Shown: positions 25,938 through 34,596 of the stretch, piece by piece
How the letters are laid out: each line of letters opens with the position of its first letter
Position numbering within the stretch: the stretch's first letter is position 1
Assembly: GCA_964508185.1 (NCBI GenBank)
Contig: CAZDSS010000002.1
Location: forward strand, 1-64,000
Direction of reading: 5' to 3'
Origin: CAZDSS01 sp964508185
GTDB lineage: Bacteria; Pseudomonadota; Alphaproteobacteria; Sphingomonadales; Govanellaceae
DNA length: 64,000 nucleotides
Translations under genes and position numbers: made by a program
The notes under the pieces: model-generated
The model's database searches: none
What the model saw: the letters and a program-made list of their open reading frames with translations, nothing else
Told to the model about the DNA's origin: nothing

Positions 25938-26698
25938 GTTTGCGTCTTGAAAGAGACGGCGCCGTCGCCCGTCTGATCCTGGACCGCGCGGAAAAGCGCA
26001 ATGCCTTCACCCAGGCCATGTGGGAAGAATTCCCGCGGCTTCTCGCTGACGCCATGAACGATTCCGCCGTCCGCGTCATGATCCTGCAGTCGGCGGCGCC
26101 CGGCATCTTCTCCGCCGGGGCTGATATCGCGGAATTCTCCACCGGCGCCCGCGATCCCCAGTGGCGCGCGCGCAACCAGGCGGCGATCCGCACGGCGCAG
26201 TACGAGCTTGCCCGCGCGCCAAAGCCGGTGATCGCCCTTGTGGACGGCGACTGCGTGGGCGGCGGCTGCGGCCTCGCGCTTGCCTGCGACATGCGGGTCG
26301 CCACCCCGCGCTCCCGCTTCGGCATCACGCCGGCGAAGCTCGGCCTCGTCTATTCGCTCCACGACACCAAGCTGCTCGTGGATCTCGTGGGGCCGGCCCA
26401 GGCCAAGCGCATCCTGTTCACGGCGCAGCTCATCGGCGCCGAGGAAGCGGCGCGCATCGGCATGGTGGAATTCCTGACCGATGACGCCGAGGCGCAGGCC
26501 CAGTCGCTTGCGGAAACCATCGCCCAGTCCTCGCCCCATTCGGTGCGCGAGACCAAGGCCATGGTGCGCCGCATCCTCGACGGCCAGGCGGAGGACAACG
26601 ACGAGACGCGCGCCCTGTTCGATGCGGCCTTCACCGGCCCCGATTTCGAAGAAGGGGTGTCGGCCTTCCTCGAGAAACGAAAGGCGGTCTTCAAATGA
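25934..26698 (+). CDS. Crotonase-fold protein lacking both catalytic glutamates
   Basis: A 254-residue enoyl-CoA hydratase/isomerase-family protein. The CoA/oxyanion parts are present (RNAFTQAMWEE, IFSAGADIAEF, DGDCVGGG). The two catalytic Glu of hydratases are not: the usual GGGCELA reads GGGCGLA, and the usual PE before the LG reads TPAKLG. Hydration by the standard mechanism is therefore unlikely; crotonase relatives without these Glu act as hydrolases, isomerases or decarboxylases. The operon already has a MaoC hydratase. It overlaps neighbours by four bases on both sides. Confidence 0.9.
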   Translation: MSLRLERDGAVARLILDRAEKRNAFTQAMWEEFPRLLADAMNDSAVRVMILQSAAPGIFSAGADIAEFSTGARDPQWRARNQAAIRTAQYELARAPKPVIALVDGDCVGGGCGLALACDMRVATPRSRFGITPAKLGLVYSLHDTKLLVDLVGPAQAKRILFTAQLIGAEEAARIGMVEFLTDDAEAQAQSLAETIAQSSPHSVRETKAMVRRILDGQAEDNDETRALFDAAFTGPDFEEGVSAFLEKRKAVFK

Positions 26699-27597
26699 AG
26701 GGCGGGCTCACCCACGGGCAGATCGTCGGCGGCGTCATCACGACGCCCGATCTCGACGCGGCGATCACGGATTACGCGGACAAGCTGCAGCTGACCCTCG
26801 TCGAGCGCGGCGCGATCGATGCCGACCTCGCCGCAAGCTGGGGCTGCCCGGCGAGCGCCGGCGCGCGCTTCGCCGCCCTGCAGCCGAAAAGCGGCGCCCA
26901 TTGCTTCTTCCGCCTTGTGGAAGCACCCGTCCCCGCGGATTTCCGCCCCACCCGCACCTATGGCTGGGCGGCCTACGAGATGACCGTGCAGGACGTGACG
27001 GGCTGGCCGGAGCGCCTTGCCGGCAGCGGCTTCCGCATCGTGGGGCAGCCCAAGCCGCTCGACGGCCTTCCCTTCATCGTCGCCATGCAGATGCTGGGGC
27101 GCGGCGACGAGATGCTTTACCTCACCGAGATCTTCGGCGATACGCCGGGATCCGAACTGCCGCGCGCCGCATCCTTGTCCGACCACATCTTCATCGCCGT
27201 GCTTGCAAGCCCTGACCGCGAGGCGAGCGTCGCCTGGTATCGCGACCGCCTCAGGCTCGAGCCCGGCGGCAGCTATACCCTGACCTACACCATGATCAAC
27301 AACGCCTTCGGCCTGCCGCCCACGCACCGCACCACCCTCACCATGGTGCAGAAGGGCGCGATGCCGATCATGGAGGTGAACGACTATCCGGCGGAGGCGA
27401 CGGAGCGGCCCTGCAACCCCGGCATGCTGCCGCCGGGGAATTCGTTGCTCACCCTTGCGGTTGATAGCCTCGGTGCGCTCGATCTCCCCTTCATCGCGCA
27501 GCCCAGGCCGCGTGAAGGCGCGCTTTATGGCGGCCGCCGCGCGGCGACGGTGCGCGGGCCTGCGGGCGAGCTGGTGGAGCTTCTGGAAATCGCCTGA
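26695..27597 (+). CDS. VOC-superfamily protein, two modules
   Basis: A 300-residue vicinal-oxygen-chelate protein. One module (~residues 5-145) starts QIVGGVITTPDLDAAITDYADKL and a second (~160-300) starts SDHIFIAVLASPDREASVAWYRD and ends RGPAGELVELLEI. The family includes glyoxalases, extradiol dioxygenases and methylmalonyl-CoA epimerases. Metal ligands are hard to assign by eye: the C-terminal Glu is there, the usual first His is seen only in the second module. It is the last gene of the rightward cluster; the next gene converges. Confidence 0.82.
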   Translation: MKGGLTHGQIVGGVITTPDLDAAITDYADKLQLTLVERGAIDADLAASWGCPASAGARFAALQPKSGAHCFFRLVEAPVPADFRPTRTYGWAAYEMTVQDVTGWPERLAGSGFRIVGQPKPLDGLPFIVAMQMLGRGDEMLYLTEIFGDTPGSELPRAASLSDHIFIAVLASPDREASVAWYRDRLRLEPGGSYTLTYTMINNAFGLPPTHRTTLTMVQKGAMPIMEVNDYPAEATERPCNPGMLPPGNSLLTLAVDSLGALDLPFIAQPRPREGALYGGRRAATVRGPAGELVELLEIA

Positions 27598-27603
27598 TCA
27601 GTT

Positions 27604-27641
27604 CAAAAAAATCCCGCCCCCGCGGAGCAATACGGGGGCGG
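27604..27641 (-). terminator. Rho-independent terminator of the leftward operon
   Basis: CCGCCCCCG/CGGGGGCGG stem (27614-27622 with 27633-27641), followed on the minus strand by ATTTTTTT (27612-27604). It lies right after the quinone-oxidoreductase-like gene and ends the leftward operon; it has no U-run for the plus strand. Confidence 0.9.
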
Positions 27642-27661
27642 CAGTGGTGCCATCCCTGTTG

Positions 27662-28636
27662 TCAGGGAAGAAGAATGCTCGAACCCGTGGTGCGGCGGCC
27701 TTCGAGATCCGCATGGGCCCTGGCCGCGTCACGCAAGGCATAGCGCTGGCCGATGGTGACCGAAAGCTTGCCTGAGCGCAACATGTCCCAGACCCGCGCG
27801 GCGCCCGCCGCCCGTTCGCCGGGTTCCGCGTAATAGTGATAGAGCGCCGGGCGCGTATGGAACAATGATCCCTTGCGCGCGAGCGGTCCCATGTCCACGG
27901 GCCCCGTGGGCGCGTCCGCATTGCCGTAGACGACGATGAGGCCGCGCACCCCGCAGCTGTCGATGGAGGCATCCCACGTCGCCTTGCCGACGCCGTCGAA
28001 CACCACGCGGACACCGGCGCCGCCGGTGATTTCGCGCACCCGCGCCGCCGTGTCCTCCTCGGTATAGAGAATGAGGTGATCGGCCCCGGCGGCCCTCGCC
28101 GCTTCGGCCTTGGCGGGCGTGCTGACCGTGCCGATGACGACGGCGCCGACGGCCTTCAGCCACTGCAGGAGCAGAAGCCCGAGCCCCCCCGCCGCCGCAT
28201 GGACGAGTACGGGTGAGCCCGGTTCCACCTTCGCGCAGCGTTCCACCAGGAACTCCGCCGTGCAGGCCTTGAGGAAGGCGGCGGCCGCCACTTCGTCCGA
28301 AATGTCGTCGGGGATGGGGAACCACAGGAATTCGTCCAGCACCCGCTCGGTCGCGTAGCTCCCGATGTCGGGGCCGAAGGTCACGACGCGGTCACCGGGC
28401 TTGAAGCGGGTGACCCCCTCGCCCACCGCTTCCACGACGCCTGCGGCCTCGACCCCGAGGCCGGTGGGCAGCGATACGGGATAGATTCCGCGCCGGTGAT
28501 AGGTGTCGATGAAATTGACGCCGATCGCGGTGTGGCGGACGCGAACCTCCGTGCCGCGCGGCGCCGGAATGTCGACCTCCTCGAAGCGGATGACGTCGGG
28601 CGAGCCGGTCTCATGGACGCGGGCGACAAGCGCCAT
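27662..28636 (-). CDS. Quinone oxidoreductase-like zinc-free MDR protein
   Basis: A 324-residue medium-chain reductase of the quinone oxidoreductase (Qor) branch. It shows IGVNFIDTYHRRGIYP, the NADPH site HAAAGGLGLLLLQ and YTEEDTAARVREITGG, and no structural-zinc cysteine cluster, in line with an NADPH-dependent quinone or enone reductase. It follows the YCII gene by 11 bp and is the last gene before the terminator. It may reduce a conjugated carbonyl product of the FAD oxidase, but this is inference. Confidence 0.92.
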   Translation of the reverse strand: MALVARVHETGSPDVIRFEEVDIPAPRGTEVRVRHTAIGVNFIDTYHRRGIYPVSLPTGLGVEAAGVVEAVGEGVTRFKPGDRVVTFGPDIGSYATERVLDEFLWFPIPDDISDEVAAAAFLKACTAEFLVERCAKVEPGSPVLVHAAAGGLGLLLLQWLKAVGAVVIGTVSTPAKAEAARAAGADHLILYTEEDTAARVREITGGAGVRVVFDGVGKATWDASIDSCGVRGLIVVYGNADAPTGPVDMGPLARKGSLFHTRPALYHYYAEPGERAAGAARVWDMLRSGKLSVTIGQRYALRDAARAHADLEGRRTTGSSILLP

Positions 28637-28647
28637 GTCGCCCTCCG

Positions 28648-28956
28648 TTACCAGGTCTTGCCGCCGACCCAGTCGCCGGCGGCGGCATTGAAGGCGCTGA
28701 TCTCGATGCGATCCCAGATGTCGGCGCGGAAATAGGGATCCTGCTCCAGAAAGGCGCGGGCGTCTTCAACGCTTTCCGCCTTCACCACCAGAAGGGATCC
28801 CACGAAATTCCCCGCCTCGTCCCGCAGCGGCCCGGCGACCGCGATGCGGTCCAGCACCTTTTCCACATGGGCGAGATGCTGCATGAGCTTTTCCTTGCGC
28901 ACCGCGCCGGCGCCGGGCTTGTCGCGGGTGACGATCGCATAGAGACCAGACATCAT
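28648..28956 (-). CDS. YCII-family protein
   Basis: A 102-residue YCII-domain protein (YAIVTRDKPGAGAVRKEKLMQHLAHVEK, GPLRDEAGNFVGSLLVVKAESVEDARAFLEQDPY). The family has a ferredoxin-like fold with a conserved His-Asp pair and includes a chloro-cis,cis-muconolactone dehalogenase, but most members have no known role. A GGGGAG sequence precedes the double ATG. It lies between TonB receptor 2 and the oxidoreductase, in the same direction. Confidence 0.88.
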   Translation of the reverse strand: MMSGLYAIVTRDKPGAGAVRKEKLMQHLAHVEKVLDRIAVAGPLRDEAGNFVGSLLVVKAESVEDARAFLEQDPYFRADIWDRIEISAFNAAAGDWVGGKTW

Positions 28957-28975
28957 TCTTGCTCCCCTGTTGTCG

Positions 28976-29003
28976 TTCGCCCGGACGACCCCGCCCGGGC
29001 GAA
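28976..29003 (-). promoter_or_regulatory. Hairpin after TonB receptor 2
   Basis: A 9-bp stem (TTCGCCCGG at 28976-28984 with CCGGGCGAA at 28995-29003) and a ten-base loop, between the receptor's stop and the YCII start. No U-run follows, so it is more likely an mRNA-stabilising or processing hairpin than a terminator. Confidence 0.5.
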
Positions 29004-29017
29004 CATGACCTAGCCTA

Positions 29018-31402
29018 TCAGAACGCCTTGCGGACGATCACGCCCCATTCGGCCTTCGAGGGCGGCGTGATGCTGAAGGCGCGGACCGAATCGCCCGTCG
29101 CCGCAGCCGGCACGCCGAGATCGATATAGCGCATGATGCCGTCCGGCGTCTCGTTGCCGAGCACGTTCTTGCCGTAGGCGGTGACGCGCCAGCCGTTGTT
29201 GTCGGTCACGCCCGCCTGCAGGTTGACCTTGGTGGCGTCGCCGGTATGGGCCAGGTTGTGCACCTGGGCGTAGAAGCGGCTGCGATAGATCACGTCGATG
29301 CCGGAGAAGAACGCCCAACCGTTTCCGATCTCGTGATCGAAGCGCAGGCCGATGGCGCCGTTATGCTTGGATACCAGCGGCGGACGCTGGCCGACGATGG
29401 ACGCCGCCTCGCGGCAGCCCGGAAGGTCGAGATTGATGGCCGAGCCGGTCTTGCAGGCCGCGCCCAGCAGCAGGACCGCATGATCGGGCTCGACACCCTC
29501 GCGGATCTTGGCATCCAGATAGGTGTAGTTGAACTGCAGGGTGAACATGCGGTTGGCGAGCGGCAGCGCGCCTTCCACCTCGATCCCGCGGATCCGCGTC
29601 TTGCCGATATTGGCCTTGTAGGAGTCGATCAGGGTTTCGGTCACATAGGTGTTGGTCAGGACCTGGTTCTTGTAGTTCTGCCAGAAGGCCGAAACGTTCA
29701 GGTAGTCGAAGCCGAACTTCGAGGTCTTGAAGCCGATTTCGTAGTTGATGAGCTTCTCTTCGTCATAGGTGGTGGTCGGCGCGGTCAGCGGGTTGAAGCC
29801 GCCCGGCGAGTTGCCCTGGGAATACTGGGCATAGACCGACCAGTCGCGGGCGGGCGACCAGTTGACGGTGACGCGCGGCAGGGTCGCCTTGAACTTGGCG
29901 TTGCGCTCGCCAGCCGTGCCGACGATCTGGTCGGGGTTCGGGTACAGGAGCTCCGCCAGTTCCTCGTCGCTGAAGAGGTCGCCGGCGCGGTAGGTGACGC
30001 CGGTCGAGCGCACCTTGTCGATCTGGCGACGCAGCTCGGCGCCGATGGTGAGGTCCTCGGTCACGTCCAGATCGATGCCGCCGAAGAAGGCGAGGTTCTT
30101 GACCCGCGTGGCATCAGGCAGGATGTCGAGGCCCACTTCCGTCGCCTCCACATAGTCCGGATTGGGCTTCACGCGGTCGCGGCTGGTGAACACACCGACG
30201 CGCCAGCGGAAGCGATCCGCGCCGGGCGAGGTCAGGCGCCATTCATAGGTCTCGGTCTCGCGCTTCAGGCCGTCGGTGGTGTTGAACGGCGACTGGCTGC
30301 AGTCCTGGTTGCCGATCGGAATGAAGGCGCAGGCGCCGCGGAACAGGAAGAAGTTGCGGTCGTCGAAGGACTGGTCGGTGCCCACCACCTGGACCATGTC
30401 GCTGTAGCCCACCTGGAACGACGCCTCGTAGCCCGAGCCCATGATGTCCCAGCGAATGTCGCCGATGAAGCGGTCGGCGTTGCGGTAGAGGCCCGGCCGC
30501 ATCAGGCGGTCCGTATTGATCCCGTAGGACTTGGGAACCTGCACCTCGCCGCAGTAGTACTGGCGGGTATCCAGAAAGCAGTTGTTCTCGGACGCGGGCT
30601 GCAGGCCGATGGCATAATGGCCGTCGTCGTCCTTCTGATGGATCCACTGCACGGAGGCGCTGATGTCCGGCGTCGGATCAAGGAACACGCCCGCCATGTA
30701 CTGATGCGTCTTCTCGTCGCCAAGGCGCTCGCCCGGGATCAGCGCATTGTCGTACTGGCCGTTCACGTCATAGAACTTGAAACCCGCCTGAACGCCGAGC
30801 CAGGGGGTGACCGGCGTCGAAAGGAAAGCGCTGAATTCCTTGCGGTTGTAGTTGCCCACATTGGCCGTCACCTGCCCCTCGAGCTCCTCGCCCGGGCGCT
30901 TCAACACCACGTTGACGGCGCCGCTCAGGGTGCCGCGGCCGAAGACCGCCGACTGCGGGCCCTTGATGACCTCGACCCGCTCCACATTGGCGAGATCGAG
31001 CGACGAGAAGTCGCCGAGATAGGGCACGCCATTGAGGAACACGCCCACCTTGCCCTCGGCCATGAGGATGTTGGACGCGCCGCGGATCACCGGACGGTCG
31101 CCGTTGCGGCCGAAGGCCTCCTGGATCTGGAAGCCGGGGGTGAATTCGGCGATGTCCACGATGCTCTGCACCAGCCGGTCTTCCATGCGCAGGGAGTCGA
31201 AGGCGCTGACGGCGATCGGCACGTCCATCAGGCTTTCCTCGCGCTTGCGCGCCGTGACCACGATGTTCTCGAGGGTCATGGACTGGCTGGACGCCGTGGG
31301 CGCGGCGTCCTGCGCCTGGGCGTAGACGGGCGCCGCGAAGGCGACGGCAGCCGCGGACAGCATGAGGTTGAGGCGGCGAAGAGAATGCAGTCTGTGGGTC
31401 AT
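29018..31402 (-). CDS. TonB-dependent outer-membrane receptor 2
   Basis: A 794-residue receptor with a signal peptide (residues 1-28, ending VYAQA), a plug starting ENIVVTARKREE and containing IAEFTPGFQI, VEVIKGPQSAVFGRG and SGAVNVVLKRPGEE, and a barrel ending RKAF. It differs clearly from receptor 1 in the barrel, so a related but distinct cargo is likely. GGGAGG precedes the ATG. A perfect operator copy lies 71 bp upstream, in the gap after the FAD oxidase gene, so the receptor can be controlled apart from the enzymes upstream. Confidence 0.95.
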   Translation of the reverse strand: MTHRLHSLRRLNLMLSAAAVAFAAPVYAQAQDAAPTASSQSMTLENIVVTARKREESLMDVPIAVSAFDSLRMEDRLVQSIVDIAEFTPGFQIQEAFGRNGDRPVIRGASNILMAEGKVGVFLNGVPYLGDFSSLDLANVERVEVIKGPQSAVFGRGTLSGAVNVVLKRPGEELEGQVTANVGNYNRKEFSAFLSTPVTPWLGVQAGFKFYDVNGQYDNALIPGERLGDEKTHQYMAGVFLDPTPDISASVQWIHQKDDDGHYAIGLQPASENNCFLDTRQYYCGEVQVPKSYGINTDRLMRPGLYRNADRFIGDIRWDIMGSGYEASFQVGYSDMVQVVGTDQSFDDRNFFLFRGACAFIPIGNQDCSQSPFNTTDGLKRETETYEWRLTSPGADRFRWRVGVFTSRDRVKPNPDYVEATEVGLDILPDATRVKNLAFFGGIDLDVTEDLTIGAELRRQIDKVRSTGVTYRAGDLFSDEELAELLYPNPDQIVGTAGERNAKFKATLPRVTVNWSPARDWSVYAQYSQGNSPGGFNPLTAPTTTYDEEKLINYEIGFKTSKFGFDYLNVSAFWQNYKNQVLTNTYVTETLIDSYKANIGKTRIRGIEVEGALPLANRMFTLQFNYTYLDAKIREGVEPDHAVLLLGAACKTGSAINLDLPGCREAASIVGQRPPLVSKHNGAIGLRFDHEIGNGWAFFSGIDVIYRSRFYAQVHNLAHTGDATKVNLQAGVTDNNGWRVTAYGKNVLGNETPDGIMRYIDLGVPAAATGDSVRAFSITPPSKAEWGVIVRKAF

Positions 31403-31472
31403 TTGCAGAAACCTCCCTGACGGATTTGCAACTTCTATTGGTTCGAATTCAGCCTAGATTTGGCCGCGTATC

Positions 31473-31484
31473 TTGTCCAGACAA
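31473..31484. promoter_or_regulatory. Perfect operator before TonB receptor 2
   Basis: TTGTCCAGACAA has both half-sites exact and differs only in the two central bases. On the minus strand it is preceded by GGAAAATTTGTC, the same A/T flank as in the promoters at 12253 and 35892, though no clear -35 is seen at the same distance. Confidence 0.7.
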
Positions 31485-31585
31485 ATTTTCCTTCAAGTCT
31501 TTCCAGATACCGCTCATATCCAACCTAAACTGCGCTTTGATGATCTGAGTTCAGGTAAAAGATTAACTCAAAATTGGATCCAACA

Positions 31586-33157
31586 TTAACGGCCCAGCCC
31601 GATGACGCCGGGATTCATCAGGCGACCGGGATCCAGGATCGCCTTGATGCCTTTGAGAAGCTCGGCCGGAACGGGGGACAGCGCCTCGAGATAGGGATAG
31701 GTCCGGCCGATCTGGTTCGATGCGGCCCCGAGCTTTCGGAAAAGCTGCACCGTCTCGAGGCGCAGCTGGTCTACGAGCTTGCGGGCCGCGGGATTGGTCT
31801 CAGGCTCCGTCATCTTCTGCAGGAAGGCGGGCTCCGGCGCGCGGCGGTGGAGCGGCTGCCAGGAATCCTTCCAGTGGAACACGGGCTCGAAGCTGAAGGC
31901 ATGGTTGGAGAGCGCCGAGGCGAGCCGGGTAAGCCACACGCCATGCGCCGCCATTTCGGAAAGATAGGGCGCGATCATGGCGTCGAACGCCGCGATAAGA
32001 TCGCGCGCGTCGGAATGCGCCACCTTGGCGTTCAGCGCCGCCCAGCGGCTGCCGTCGGCGCCGAGCACCGCATTGAGATCCTGGAAAAGCGTCGCCCGCG
32101 CGACCCGCGGAATGGTGGGCGCGACCGGCCGCCCGCCGAGATCGGCGGCGATCCGCGCCGCGCGACGGAGGTCGTGCCGCACGGCGGCGGCGCAGCGCCC
32201 GGCCGCCGTCATGTGGAGGGAATAGTGCCCCGGCGGGATGAACTGCGTCCCCCCGCGGGCGAGGGACAGAAGCGCCGATGCCGCGCGCAGCGGTCCGCCC
32301 GCACGGCGCGCGACGGAGAGCGCCGTCCGCAGTTTTTCGCCGCCATCCGCCGCGATCGCCCCGGTGGAGACGGGATCGAGCACATAGATTTCTTCGGCGA
32401 GATCCGCCCGCGCAATGGCCGAAAGCGCATCGGCCGCATGCGCGAGATCGGCGAAGGCGAAGCTCAGATAGTCCTCATGCCGCGGCGCTTCGATGAGGCG
32501 CAGGCTTGCCGCCGTCTTGATGCCGAAGGCGCCGCCGTCATGGGTGAAAAGGCCGGTGAGATCGGGCCCGAAGCTGCGGAGGAACGGCTTCGCGCCCACG
32601 GCGAGCGCCCCCTGCCCCGTCCTCAGGATGCGCCCGTCGGCCAGCACCACTTCGAGCCCCAGCACCATCTCGGCGGCGGAGCCGTAGCGGGCCGAGCCGA
32701 AGAACAGCGCCCCGTGGGACAGCCCGCCGCCGACCGTGGCGCCCGCGCCGGAAAAGGTGCCGAAGAACGGCAGCCGCAGCCCCCGCGGCTTCAGCGCCGC
32801 CGCGATTTGGCGCCAGGTGACGCCCGCTTCCACCGTCATCACCATGTCCTGTTCCGATATGTGGATGATGCGGTCGAGGGCCGAAAGGTCGAAGGTCACG
32901 GACCTGTCCGTCGGCGGCGCATAGCCGCCCGTATAGCTGAGCCCGCCGCCCCGCGGCAGGACGGCATAGCCGCGGGACGTTGCGGCGGCGACAGCGGCGG
33001 CAAGGGCATCCCGGTCCTGCGGCCGCACCACGGCGGCCGGCAGCGCGCCCGTCACATGGAGATCGGCGGCGGCAAGCCGCCGGGCCTCCATGTCCGTGAG
33101 GACGGAGCCCTTGCCCGCGGCGCTTTCCAGCGCCGCCAGCAGGTCCTGGTCGGTCAC
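31586..33157 (-). CDS. FAD-binding oxidase, VAO/PCMH family, copy 2
   Basis: A 523-residue paralogue of the flavoprotein at 6817-8382. Both share PRGGG-SYTGGY, TVEAG-TW, LKPRGLR, TVGGG-S and a C-terminal LMNPG. The start is GTG 33157, which overlaps the family B stop (GTGA); a longer open frame upstream runs through family B and is not used. The substrate pocket regions differ, with fewer identities in residues ~230-450, so the two oxidases probably take related but different substrates. It is the last gene of the leftward enzyme operon before the receptor's own promoter. Confidence 0.9.
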   Translation of the reverse strand: MTDQDLLAALESAAGKGSVLTDMEARRLAAADLHVTGALPAAVVRPQDRDALAAAVAAATSRGYAVLPRGGGLSYTGGYAPPTDRSVTFDLSALDRIIHISEQDMVMTVEAGVTWRQIAAALKPRGLRLPFFGTFSGAGATVGGGLSHGALFFGSARYGSAAEMVLGLEVVLADGRILRTGQGALAVGAKPFLRSFGPDLTGLFTHDGGAFGIKTAASLRLIEAPRHEDYLSFAFADLAHAADALSAIARADLAEEIYVLDPVSTGAIAADGGEKLRTALSVARRAGGPLRAASALLSLARGGTQFIPPGHYSLHMTAAGRCAAAVRHDLRRAARIAADLGGRPVAPTIPRVARATLFQDLNAVLGADGSRWAALNAKVAHSDARDLIAAFDAMIAPYLSEMAAHGVWLTRLASALSNHAFSFEPVFHWKDSWQPLHRRAPEPAFLQKMTEPETNPAARKLVDQLRLETVQLFRKLGAASNQIGRTYPYLEALSPVPAELLKGIKAILDPGRLMNPGVIGLGR

Positions 33158-33816
33158 ATGGGTTTCCACAGGCTGACGACCACGATTCCGGCGATGAACA
33201 CCCAAAGCAGGATCAGCACGCTGGTGGCCCGCCAATAGGTGCGGCGGATGATGGCGTTGGTCTCGTCCGTCGGCCCCTCCTTGGCCATTCTGGCCCAGGT
33301 GCGGAAGTGGGACAGAAGCGCGATGCGGATCCCGACGCCCGACGCCATCACCCCGGCAAAGAGGCCGAGCTTCCAGCGCAGGAACAGCGGCATGGGCCAG
33401 TCGCCGCCGATGAGCCCGAAGGCGAGCGCGATGAGGATGACCATCAGCACATAGCGCGAACCGCGGTCGAAGGTCTGGAGCTTCTTGCCCACGGGCGTCT
33501 TGCGCAGGCGGTGCGTCACCTCCACAAAGGCGAGCCACAGGGCGGCAATGATGCCGGCGGCGATGGCCACGGTCTCGCCCCCGGGGAACCAGCCGTAAAG
33601 GGCGGCGATCGCCGTCCCCAGCCCCGCCTGCAGGATGAGGGCGTAGCGCACATGCTGGTCCACCTTCATGACATGGTCCATGAGGCGCGAGCGGTCCGGG
33701 AACGGCAGCTCGTCATGATAGCAGACATAGCGGTAGGTGCTGTTGATGACCAGCTCGGACCCGAGCCAGTAGCCGAGCACGGTGATATGGGCGGCGAGCA
33801 GCCAGGAAATGATCAT
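33154..33816 (-). CDS. Uncharacterised family B membrane protein, copy 2
   Basis: A 220-residue membrane protein with several hydrophobic segments: HITVLGYWLGSELVINSTYRYV at the N-terminus, a cytoplasm-like charged loop with DRSRLMDHVMKVDQHVRYAL, then segments near LAFVEVTHRLRKTPVG and a C-terminal anchor ending SLWKPM. It matches copies 1 and 3 in the W-L-G motif, the basic loop and segment order. It overlaps family A (upstream) and the FAD oxidase (downstream) by four bases each, so the three are made together. Possibly an electron-transfer or metal-handling membrane partner of the oxidase; unproven. Confidence 0.83.
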   Translation of the reverse strand: MIISWLLAAHITVLGYWLGSELVINSTYRYVCYHDELPFPDRSRLMDHVMKVDQHVRYALILQAGLGTAIAALYGWFPGGETVAIAAGIIAALWLAFVEVTHRLRKTPVGKKLQTFDRGSRYVLMVILIALAFGLIGGDWPMPLFLRWKLGLFAGVMASGVGIRIALLSHFRTWARMAKEGPTDETNAIIRRTYWRATSVLILLWVFIAGIVVVSLWKPM

Positions 33817-34565
33817 CGCGCGTCTCCCGTGGCGTCGTAAGCGGTGAGTTCGTAGGCGGTCATCATGTAGCCGCCGACGGTGGCCTTCAGCAGCACGTAA
33901 TCACCATCGGCCGTGCACCAGAGATCATAGGGCGGATAGGCTTCGGGCAGCCCCGGCACGTCCACCATGCGGAAATGGAGGGCGTCGAACCGTCCCGCCG
34001 CCACGGTGAGCTTGGTCGGGCCCACATACTGGATCGCGAGATCGGTGCGGAAAAGAAGCGGCCCCGTCGCCCCGCGGTGGTCTGGGGACGACAGCAGGAT
34101 GTCCCGGATCACCTGGACGCCTGGGCCTTGAGAGAGGTCGTAGAGGGAGAGAAGAAACCCGTCATTGACCATGGCATGGTTGCCGAAGGCGACCAGAGGC
34201 TTGTCGAGCGCCATCGTCTGGGTGACGCGCCCTTCCGCCGTGGTGAAGGCCTCGCACTCGGCCAGATCATCGGCAAAGCGGAACCAGCCCGAGCCGCGGA
34301 AAGCCCCGCCCACCGCGATGCGCACGAAGCCCTCGAGCGGCCGGTTGTCGGGGCCGAGGCGCAAGCTCACGTCGCGCACCACGGCGGGGGCGTCATCGAT
34401 CTCGCCGTGGGCGGCGATCACCCGCGAGCCGTCCTGATGGATGTCCATGCGGAACTGCTCACGCCCGCGCTCGGCGCCCTTCCGTTCGGGCTTGTCGCTC
34501 GTATAGCGGATATAGCCCGTGATGCTGCGGCGAACGCCGCCGGTCGCTTGCCTGTTCGCCATCAT
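33813..34565 (-). CDS. Uncharacterised family A protein, copy 2
   Basis: A 250-residue paralogue of the proteins at 3465 and 43253. It keeps SSPDHRGATGPLL, IQYVGPTKLTVAAGRFDALHF, YDLWCTADGDYV and GGYMMTAYELT. AGGAGGGGGAG precedes two adjacent ATG codons (34565 and 34562); either may be used. It overlaps family B by four bases and follows the Tat-exported nitrilase-like gene by 31 bp. No signal peptide, so it is probably cytoplasmic although its neighbour is exported. Function unknown. Confidence 0.85.
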   Translation of the reverse strand: MMANRQATGGVRRSITGYIRYTSDKPERKGAERGREQFRMDIHQDGSRVIAAHGEIDDAPAVVRDVSLRLGPDNRPLEGFVRIAVGGAFRGSGWFRFADDLAECEAFTTAEGRVTQTMALDKPLVAFGNHAMVNDGFLLSLYDLSQGPGVQVIRDILLSSPDHRGATGPLLFRTDLAIQYVGPTKLTVAAGRFDALHFRMVDVPGLPEAYPPYDLWCTADGDYVLLKATVGGYMMTAYELTAYDATGDAR

Positions 34566-34596
34566 CTCCCCCTCCTAGAACCTGCTCCCCCCTGCC

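Noticed and set aside
28971..28984. TTGTCGTTCGCCCGGACGA as an operator copy
   Set aside because: The spacing between TTGTC and GGAC is wrong; the bases form one arm of the post-receptor hairpin.
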